Assembly (NCBI RefSeq): GCF_000310225.1
Contig: NZ_AMXF01000001.1
Coordinates: 62,001-126,000, forward strand
DNA from: Thauera phenylacetica B4P
GTDB lineage: Bacteria; Pseudomonadota; Gammaproteobacteria; Burkholderiales; Rhodocyclaceae
Length of the DNA stretch: 64,000 nucleotides
Direction of reading: 5' to 3'
Below, piece after piece: positions 32,624-39,600 of this stretch; the first letter of the stretch is position 1, and every line of letters starts with the position of its first letter. Both the position numbers and the translations under genes were made by a program. The notes beneath the pieces are model-generated. The model ran no database searches, was not told where the DNA came from, and saw only the letters and a program-made list of their open reading frames with translations.

Positions 32624-33148
32624 ATGACGACATCTGATCCGCCGAAACATGCGCTGGTCGAGGTCTATCTCGCGCGCCGCAGCGATCTTCGCTCGATTGC
32701 CTCCAGGATTGTCGGCCGCCACGACCAGGTTGACGATGTCTTGCAGGATGCCTACCTCAAGCTGGTCGACGGGGTGTGCGCTCGGGAAGTCCTGAACCCG
32801 TTCGGCTATTGCTGCCAGGTCGTGCGGAACATGGCTCTCGACTATTGCCGGCGCCGCGTGGTGGAAGGCAGTTGCATTGTCAGCAGCCCGGATGGCGATC
32901 TTCCCGAGGTCGAGGGCGGCAAACCGGCCGATGCGGGCATTGACGAGCGCCGGATGCTCGAGCGGATCGAGGTCGCGCTGGCTGCGCTGCCGCCAAGGAC
33001 GCGGTTCGTGTTCGAACTGTATCGCCTGGAAGGCAGGACCCAGCGGGAGATCGCCAAGATCGTGGGCGTCTCGGCCACGCTCGTGAATTTCATGATCAAG
33101 GATGTGATGACGGTGCTCGCTGGCTGCCGCGACATTCTTGACGACTGA
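32624..33148 (+). CDS. PvdS/OrbS-type ECF sigma factor for siderophore synthesis
   Basis: The protein has 174 residues from MTTSDPPKHALVEVYLARRS with AGGGAGG upstream. Region 2 is VDDVLQDAYLKLVDGV and NPFGYCCQVVRNMALDYCRRR. Region 4 is LAALPPRTRFVFELYRLEGRTQREIAKIVGVSATLVNFMIKDVM. The GVSxTLVNFM recognition helix is the hallmark of PvdS/OrbS iron-starvation sigma factors, which read TAAA...CGTC-type promoters. Exactly such promoters occur at 33767, 62506 and 62556. No Fur box is evident in the 237 bases upstream, which follow luxI directly. Confidence 0.9.
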   Translation: MTTSDPPKHALVEVYLARRSDLRSIASRIVGRHDQVDDVLQDAYLKLVDGVCAREVLNPFGYCCQVVRNMALDYCRRRVVEGSCIVSSPDGDLPEVEGGKPADAGIDERRMLERIEVALAALPPRTRFVFELYRLEGRTQREIAKIVGVSATLVNFMIKDVMTVLAGCRDILDD

Positions 33149-33250
33149 AGGCACCAGGGCATGCACGCTCCCCGCCGGAGCGGACAGAGTGGTTTCGTCG
33201 TCCAGGCAACAACGCCGTGATGCATGCACGCCGGTGTCGATACAGGTTGT

Positions 33251-33270
33251 AGCACTCTGGTCACAGTGCT
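33251..33270. promoter_or_regulatory. 20-bp inverted repeat upstream of the small FecR-like gene
   Basis: AGCACT (33251-33256) and AGTGCT (33265-33270) form perfect 6-base arms, with an inner TG..CA pair, around the centre of a 20-bp palindrome. It lies after the sigma-factor stop and about 50 bases before the next ATG. Size and symmetry are those of a lux-type box, but the sequence is not a consensus lux box. Confidence 0.35.
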
Positions 33271-33318
33271 TTCATCTTGATATGGTTAGGGGCATTGCTG
33301 CATGACCGCGCTCCTTCC

Positions 33319-33567
33319 ATGAACAACAAACCTTCGCCTCGCCAAGACGCCTGTTGGGACGCTGCCTGGACCTGGGTCCAGAGGCAGCATGAGGTGGGGT
33401 TTGACGATCCGGCCTTCAACGCAGAGTTGGCGGCCTGGTTGCAGGCTGATCCCGCCAACCGGGCTGCCTACGACCAGGCGGCAAAGATCTGGCTGGTTGC
33501 GGGTCTGGTGCCGCCGGTCAACGATCTTCCGCCACCATCCCGATGTAGCGACCCTGCCGGCGAGTGA
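33319..33567 (+). CDS. Single-domain FecR/PupR-type sigma regulator
   Basis: The protein has 82 residues from MNNKPSPRQDACWDAAWTWV. The whole protein is the DUF4880-like sigma-binding domain (AWTWVQRQHEVGFDDPAFNAELAAWLQADPANRAAYDQAAKIWLVAGLVPP). It then stops before any membrane helix or periplasmic FecR domain. It follows the PvdS/OrbS-type sigma factor and is closed by a strong terminator at 33613-33645. By analogy with the N-terminal fragment of FecR it could bind the sigma factor directly in the cytoplasm. It could be a decayed FecR, but the clean end and terminator favour a genuine small gene. Confidence 0.75.
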   Translation: MNNKPSPRQDACWDAAWTWVQRQHEVGFDDPAFNAELAAWLQADPANRAAYDQAAKIWLVAGLVPPVNDLPPPSRCSDPAGE

Positions 33568-33612
33568 GCATCGCGGGCGGGGTGTAGTTCTCCATACTTC
33601 CCTTCCACTGCC

Positions 33613-33645
33613 AATGGCGGCGACCGGTCTCCGGTCGCCGCCATT
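33613..33645 (+). terminator. Strong intrinsic terminator after the sigma/regulator genes
   Basis: A perfect 15-bp stem (33613-33627 with 33631-33645) around a TCT loop contains the GGCGACCGG/CCGGTCGCC core and is followed by TGTCTT. It separates the sigma-factor transcription unit from the siderophore biosynthesis promoter at 33767. Confidence 0.82.
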
Positions 33646-33766
33646 TGTCTTCATGGGGGCCGCCAAGCGGCTGGCGCGGCTGTTGGCGCCCCCTTGCTTG
33701 CGCTGTCCTGTTGCGAGCAGAGGATCTCGCTGCCACGTCGTGAGACGGGCCGGGACGACGATGGAC

Positions 33767-33791
33767 TAAACAAATTCTCGGCTGCCTCGTC
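33767..33791 (+). promoter_or_regulatory. Siderophore-sigma promoter of the biosynthesis operon
   Basis: TAAA (33767-33770), 17 bases, then CGTC (33788-33791), located 85 bases before the mbtH-like ATG. PvdS and OrbS promoters share a TAAA(T)-type -35 and CGT(C)-type -10 with 16-17 base spacing. The same TAAACA-N15-CGTC arrangement occurs twice more in this window, always in front of siderophore genes. Confidence 0.75.
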
Positions 33792-33875
33792 TTGATGGCA
33801 AGGACGGGCAATTCACGAGAGGCAACCGCCGCTCGGCGCCCGGCGCCCTTCACCTGCAACGCAAGGAGATGCCAG

Positions 33876-34148
33876 ATGACGACGAGTTGCTTCGATCGCG
33901 AGGATGAAACCTTCATCGTCCTCGTCAACCATGAGGGCCAGTATTCGATCTGGCCGCACTGGAAGAAGGTGCCCGGTGGCTGGACCGCCGTGACGGACGA
34001 GAAAGGTATTCAGATCAAGGGTGACAAGAAGACCGTTCTCGAATACGTCGAGAAGACCTGGACCGACATGCGCCCGCTGTCGCTGCGCAAGTGGATGGAC
34101 GAGCAGGCCGCCAAGGCGGCGGACGCTTCCGCCGTAGTCACTCAGTGA
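33876..34148 (+). CDS. MbtH-like NRPS accessory protein
   Basis: The protein has 90 residues from MTTSCFDREDETFIVLVNHE (AAGGAG 8 bases upstream). It contains the family core EGQYSIWPHWKKVPGGWTAV and WTDMRPLSLRKWM, with the conserved Ser and three Trp. MbtH-like proteins bind adenylation domains and are needed for their solubility or activity. It is the first gene of the operon that runs to 55705, with a 17-codon-longer alternative frame that lacks a ribosome site. It probably serves one or more A domains of the two NRPSs here. Confidence 0.95.
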   Translation: MTTSCFDREDETFIVLVNHEGQYSIWPHWKKVPGGWTAVTDEKGIQIKGDKKTVLEYVEKTWTDMRPLSLRKWMDEQAAKAADASAVVTQ

Positions 34149-34156
34149 CGCCTTCC

Positions 34157-34897
34157 ATGCGGCCCCCGTACGTCGACCTGCTGGCTCTGCCGTGCGCAGG
34201 CGCGAGCGCCACCATGTACCTGCGCTGGCGTCGCCTGCTCCCCGAGTGGATTCGCATCGTTCCCGTGGAGCTGCCGGGTCGGGGTGGCCGCCTGGGCGAG
34301 CCCTTCGTCGAGGATTTCGAGCAGCTCGTTGCGCAGCTTTGTGATGAGCATGCCGACTCGCTGCGCGGCCGCTACGCCCTCTTCGGACACAGCATGGGCG
34401 CCTTGCTGGCCTATGGCATTGCCCTGCGCCAGCGTGCGCTGGAGCGGCCTTTGCCGTGGGCGCTGTTTGCGTCCGCCAGCCCGGCACCGTCGCAGCGGGA
34501 TCCGGAGCGTTTCGCCGGCAAGAACGACGATGCAGCCTTGGTCGCCGATCTGCGCAAGCAGGGCGGCACGCCGGAAGAGGTGTTCGCCAGCGAGGAACTG
34601 CTGCGGATCACGCTCGACACCCTGGGGGCTGACTACCGCGTGTGCGAGAGCTTCCGTCATGTCGAGTCGGCGCCGTTGCCTGTTCCCGTCCATGTCTTTG
34701 CGGGCAAGAACGACGACATCGCTGCTGGGCGCATCGAGGCGTGGCGCCAGGAGGCGGGTGGTCGGTTCTCTCTGGATTGGTTCGACGGGGGCCACTTCTT
34801 CATTCGTCCGTGCGAGCGGGAGGTGTTGGCGGCCGTCGTGCGCGATCTGGTGCATCGATTTTCTGGAGCAGAGCATGCAGCAGCTTGCACTGCCTGA
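34157..34897 (+). CDS. Type II thioesterase of the siderophore NRPS
   Basis: The protein has 246 residues from MRPPYVDLLALPCAGASATM. The alpha/beta-hydrolase triad is visible: nucleophile motif GHSMG (about residue 80), an acid in the GKNDDIA region and the histidine in GGHFF (about 213). Stand-alone thioesterases of this class clear mischarged carrier domains rather than release product. It is 8 bases after the mbtH-like gene and overlaps the PPTase gene by 23 bases. No integrated thioesterase is seen on the NRPSs in the window. Confidence 0.92.
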   Translation: MRPPYVDLLALPCAGASATMYLRWRRLLPEWIRIVPVELPGRGGRLGEPFVEDFEQLVAQLCDEHADSLRGRYALFGHSMGALLAYGIALRQRALERPLPWALFASASPAPSQRDPERFAGKNDDAALVADLRKQGGTPEEVFASEELLRITLDTLGADYRVCESFRHVESAPLPVPVHVFAGKNDDIAAGRIEAWRQEAGGRFSLDWFDGGHFFIRPCEREVLAAVVRDLVHRFSGAEHAAACTA

Positions 34898-35600
34898 TTC
34901 CGTGCCTGCACACGTCCAAGTCTGGCGGCTTGACCTGGACCTTGCCGCGCCCGTGGCCGACGCTGATTGGGCGGTCCTCGCCGAGGACGAGGGGGCGAGG
35001 GCGCTTCGGTACGCGAAGGCCGAGGACCGCGTGCGCTACGCGACCACCCGCGCCGCTTTGCGGCGTCTGCTTGCCTCTCGGATGCGGCGTCGCCCACAAG
35101 ATCTGCGCTTTTTTGTTGACGCCCGGGGCAAGCCGCAGCATGCCCAGCCGTGTGGGGCGGATCTGCGCGTGGAGTTCAACGTGTCCCATGCCGGCTCCCA
35201 TGCGCTCATCGCGATTTCGGGCCGCGGCGCCGTCGGTGTGGACATCGAGCGCTGCGATCCGTCGCTCGACGTTCCGAGCCTGGAACTGCAGGTGCTTTCT
35301 GCCCGCGAACGGCAGATGGATGCCGGACGGCAGCCCGGGTTCTTCGAGCGCTGGGTGGTGAAAGAGGCAGTGCTCAAGGCGGTCGGTGTGGGCGTGGCCG
35401 ACCACCTCCAGCGGCTCTCCGTGGAAAAGCCCGCAGCGGGCGACGACCGTCGCTATCGCCTGCACGACGCTGAACCTGCTTGGCCCCGGCTGGGCGCATG
35501 GCGACTCGATGCCCCCGCGGGATATGCGGCTGCCGTGGCCTGCGCGCTTCACGAGGAGCCCCAGCCGTTCCTCAGGCGCGCTGCAGCGGCGCCGTGTTAG
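34875..35600 (+). CDS. Sfp-type 4'-phosphopantetheinyl transferase
   Basis: The protein has 241 residues from MQQLALPDSVPAHVQVWRLD. FNVSHAGSHALIAI, GVDIERCD (metal-binding Asp/Glu) and WVVKEAVLKAVG (W-x3-KEA-x-LK) are the three signature motifs. It attaches the phosphopantetheine arm to the ACP and T domains of the FAAL-NRPS, PKS and NRPS. The overlap with the thioesterase stop shows tight operon packing. Confidence 0.94.
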   Translation: MQQLALPDSVPAHVQVWRLDLDLAAPVADADWAVLAEDEGARALRYAKAEDRVRYATTRAALRRLLASRMRRRPQDLRFFVDARGKPQHAQPCGADLRVEFNVSHAGSHALIAISGRGAVGVDIERCDPSLDVPSLELQVLSARERQMDAGRQPGFFERWVVKEAVLKAVGVGVADHLQRLSVEKPAAGDDRRYRLHDAEPAWPRLGAWRLDAPAGYAAAVACALHEEPQPFLRRAAAAPC

Positions 35601-35646
35601 CGGACAGGCCGCTCAAGACGATTTTGGCTGATGGGAAGGAGCCGAC

Positions 35647-36624
35647 ATGAGTGAGGTATTGACTCGATTTGAACGCAAGGCGCCGGCGGGATCCGATCTG
35701 CCCGTGCTGATCACGCCGTCCATGCCAGGGGAGTCGCTGCTGGACGCTCAGCATCGGTTGCGCTCAGACATCGAATCCATGGTTTCGACCGTCGGAGGCG
35801 TGCTGCTGCGGGGCTTTGCTGTGCCCAGCGTGGAAGATTTCCGTGCATTTGCGGCGGGCTTCGGCCATCCGCTGCTTTCTTACGATTTTGGCTCCACCCC
35901 GCGCACGGAGGTTGGCGGCGGCGTCTACACGACGACCGAGTACCCAGCCCACCAGTCGATTCCGCTGCACAACGAACAGGCCTACACCCGCATGTGGCCG
36001 ATGAAGGCTTGGTTCCACTGCGTCACACCGGCAGCGGAAGGGGGGGAGACACCGATTGCCGACAGCCGGGCGATCTACCGGCGCATGCCTGCGGCAATCC
36101 GGGATCGCTTTGCGCCCGGGATCATCTACGTGCGCAACTTCGGTGACTTCGATGTGCCTTGGCAGAAGGTGTTCAACACCGAGAGCCGTGACGAGGTAGA
36201 AGCCTTTTGTCGCAAGGCTGCGATCCGCTGGGAGTGGAAGCCCGACGGGGACTTGCGTACCACGCAGCTGTGCCAGGCCATCGAGACCCATCCGGTCACC
36301 GGTGAGCTGGTGTGGTTCAACCAGGCGCATCTGTTCCACATCTCCAACCTGCAGCCCGAGGTGCGCGAATCGCTGGAGGAGTTGCTGGGCATCGAGAACG
36401 TGCCGCGCAACACCTACTTCGCCGATGGCTCCCCGATTCCCGACGCCATGCTCGATGACGTGCGGGCGGTGTTGGATGCCGAGACGGTGTCGTTCCTGTG
36501 GGAGAAGGGGGACGTCACGATGCTCGACAACATGTTGATCGCCCATGCGCGTTCGCCCTTCAAGGGGCCGCGCAAAGTGGTCGTGGCGATGGCCGAGCCC
36601 CACGACAACCTGGACAAGTTCTGA
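35647..36624 (+). CDS. SyrP/TauD-type iron/2-oxoglutarate hydroxylase (aspartyl beta-hydroxylase)
   Basis: The 325-residue protein has the TauD fold with the metal triad HNEQAYT (His and Glu; H-x-E rather than H-x-D) and distal His in IAHARSPFKGPRKVV, where Arg would bind 2-oxoglutarate. The H-x-E form is typical of SyrP-like enzymes that hydroxylate carrier-bound aspartate to beta-hydroxyaspartate, an iron ligand in delftibactin- and cupriachelin-type siderophores. No aspartate-type A-domain code is visible in the NRPSs of this window, so its substrate module may be missing. It has an AAGGAG site and lies 46 bases after the PPTase. Confidence 0.88.
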   Translation: MSEVLTRFERKAPAGSDLPVLITPSMPGESLLDAQHRLRSDIESMVSTVGGVLLRGFAVPSVEDFRAFAAGFGHPLLSYDFGSTPRTEVGGGVYTTTEYPAHQSIPLHNEQAYTRMWPMKAWFHCVTPAAEGGETPIADSRAIYRRMPAAIRDRFAPGIIYVRNFGDFDVPWQKVFNTESRDEVEAFCRKAAIRWEWKPDGDLRTTQLCQAIETHPVTGELVWFNQAHLFHISNLQPEVRESLEELLGIENVPRNTYFADGSPIPDAMLDDVRAVLDAETVSFLWEKGDVTMLDNMLIAHARSPFKGPRKVVVAMAEPHDNLDKF

Positions 36625-36649
36625 GCCTGCCGGCCAGCAAGGACACCCG

Positions 36650-39600
36650 ATGACGATTCAAAACATCTCTCCGGATCACGCCTTCACCCCTCCGGACAAC
36701 TTCGTCGAATGCCTTCGGCGCCTCGCGGCGGACCGGCCAGAGGATGTGGCGCTGATCGTCGCGGAAGAGCGGGACGGCCAACTTGTCGAAGCGGCGCTCA
36801 CCTATCGAGCGTTCGACCAACGCGTGCGAGCTCTGGCTTCTTTGCTGCAGCGCCGCTTCGACAAGGGCGACCGGGTGCTGATCCTGCTGGATAACGACGG
36901 TGACTACGCCGCCAGCATGTTCGCGTGCTTTTTTGCGGGCGTGATTGCGGTGCCGGCGTTCCCCCCTGAGTCGATTCGCCCCCAGCACCTGGCCCGCCTG
37001 ACGGGCATCGCCGCCGATGCCCAGGCACGCGGCATACTCACCGCCAGTGCGATTCAGAGCTTGGTTGGCGGGGCCGCCGCCCAGTTTGGCCTGTCGTCGG
37101 TGATCGCCGTGGATGAGGTCGACCTCGCCACTGCGGACGAGTGGCATCCGCACGAGCCTGCGCCCGAGGACGTCGCCTTCCTGCAGTACACCTCCGGCTC
37201 CACCTCATCTCCCAAGGGCGTGATGGTGACGCACGGCTGCCTGATGGCCAATGAGCGCGCGATCCGCGAAGGGCTCTCCATCGGTGCGGACGACAAGTTC
37301 GGCGTGTGGTCGCCCCTGTTCCATGACATGGGCTTGATCGGCGGCCTGCTGCAGCCGTTCTACAGCGGTATCCCTTGCGTGCTGTGCTCGCCGCGTTTCT
37401 TCCTGGAGCGACCGGTGCGCTGGCTCGAAATGATCTCCCGTCATCGGGTCACGATCAGCGGCGGTCCGGACTTCGCTTATCGGCTGTGCCTGGATAGGGT
37501 GAAGGAGACTCAGGTCGACGGACTGGATCTCTCGAGCTGGCGCATTGCCTATACCGGTGCCGAGCCGGTGCGGCATGACACCATGGACGCCTTCATCGAG
37601 CGCTATGCGCCGGTTGGCTTCCAGGCTGGCGCCGTGTATCCGTGCTACGGCCTCGCCGAGGCCACGCTCTTCGTGACCGGCGGGCGACGCGGCAGCGGCA
37701 TGGTGGTGAACCGGTTCGATGCCGACGCGCTGTCGCGGCGCACAGCCGTGGAGGCGGCCGGTGGCACGGCGCTGGTCGGTTGCGGCCGGGTGCCTTCCGC
37801 CCACGAGATCCGCATCGCCGACCCGCAGACTGGCGAGGTTGCTGCGGCTGGCGCCATCGGTGAGGTCTGGGCCGCTGGCCCCAGCATTGCTGCGGGTTAC
37901 TGGAACAAGCCGCGCGAGACGGCAGAGGCTTTCGTCGAGCGCGACGGCACCCGATGGCTGCGCACCGGCGACCTCGGCTTCGTGCGCGAGGGTGAGCTCT
38001 TCGTGGCCGGCCGGCTCAAGGACATGATCATCGTGCGCGGGCACAACCTCTACCCGCAGGACATCGAGCGTGCCGTCGAAGCCGAGGTGGAGGCGGTGCG
38101 CAAGGGCAGGGTGACGGCCTTCGCGGTGGACGTGGATGGGCAGGAAGGCGTCGGCCTCGCGGCTGAGGTGTCGCGCGGACTGCAGAAGCTCATCGCACCC
38201 CAGGCGTTGGCCGATGCGCTGAGCGCGGTGGTAAGCGAACAGTGTGGCGAGGCGCCGCGGGTTGTGGTGCTGCTCAATCCAGGTGCGCTGCCCAAGACGT
38301 CGAGCGGCAAGCTGCAGCGCAGCGCCTGCCGCAAGGGATGGATGGATCGGTCGCTGGATGCCTATGCACTTTTCGAGGGCGGTCGCGCCGTTGGTGGGCA
38401 GGAAGGTGATGCGGAGTCTGCCGGCAACGACGCACCGCCGCTCGATGAATTGGCGCGGGCGCTCGCCGACGTTTGGCGTGACGTTCTCAAGCACGATGCA
38501 GCACGGCCTTATGCTGGCGACGCGCACTTCTTCGCTCTGGGCGGAAACTCGCTCGCAGCGGTGCAACTGGCGGCGCGTATTGCGCAGCGGTGGGGCTGCG
38601 ATTTCCCGCCACGCCTGGTGTTCGAGCATCCCCGCCTGCAGGACCAAGGCGCAGCGATCCGGCGCAGCCAGCAAGCGGGCGTGCGGGAGTCGGCATCCGT
38701 CATCCCAGTGCTGTCTGCGGAGCACCGCGCCCAGCCCTTGCCGCTCTCTTCGGCGCAGCAGCGGCAGTGGTTCTTGTGGCAGCTTGATCCGCAAAGTACC
38801 GCCTACCATGTCCAGGGTGCGCTGCGGCTCAGCGGCGCGCTCGATGCAGAGGCCATGCGCGAGGCCGTCGCCGGCCTGACCCAGCGGCACGAGTCGCTGC
38901 GCACAGTTTTCCGTGCGCGAGCGGACGGCGAAGTGGAGCAGATCGTCCAGCCGGGCGGTTCGCTGGATCTGCATCTGATCGACCTGCGCGATGCCGCGGA
39001 CACCGAGCGGGAGGCACGCACGGCCGAGGCCCTGCGTGCGCTCAACGCCCAGCCCTTCGATCTCACCCGCGGGCCGCTGGTGCGCGCCGCCCTCGTCCGG
39101 CTGGCCGATCAGGTTCACGTGCTGGCGCTGGTGATGCATCACATCGTCTCCGACGGGGCATCGATGCAGATCCTCGTGGATGAGCTGGCGGCGCTGTACG
39201 CGGCGCGGCTTGCCGGCGCGGGGGCGTCGACCTTTCCTGCTCTTGACGTTCAGTACGCGGACTACGCCGCCTGGCAGCACGGCCACCCGGACAAGGACGC
39301 ACATGAACACCAGTTGGCCTTCTGGCGCAAGCAGCTCGAGGTTGAGCCGGGTGAAGCGCAGCCGGTGCTTGCCTTGCCCGCCGATCATCCGCGCCAGCCG
39401 GTGGCCCGCTACCGTGCAGCCCAGCACAGCTTCGAGATTCCGGATGAACTGCTCGTGGGCTTGCGCGGGTTGACCGAGTCCCACGGGGCGACGCTCTTCA
39501 CCGTGCTCTTGGCCGCTTTCCAGGCGCTGCTGTACCGCTATACCGGCCAGCACGACATCCGCGTTGGCGTGCCGGTCGCCAACCGCGGCCGTCCCGAGTT

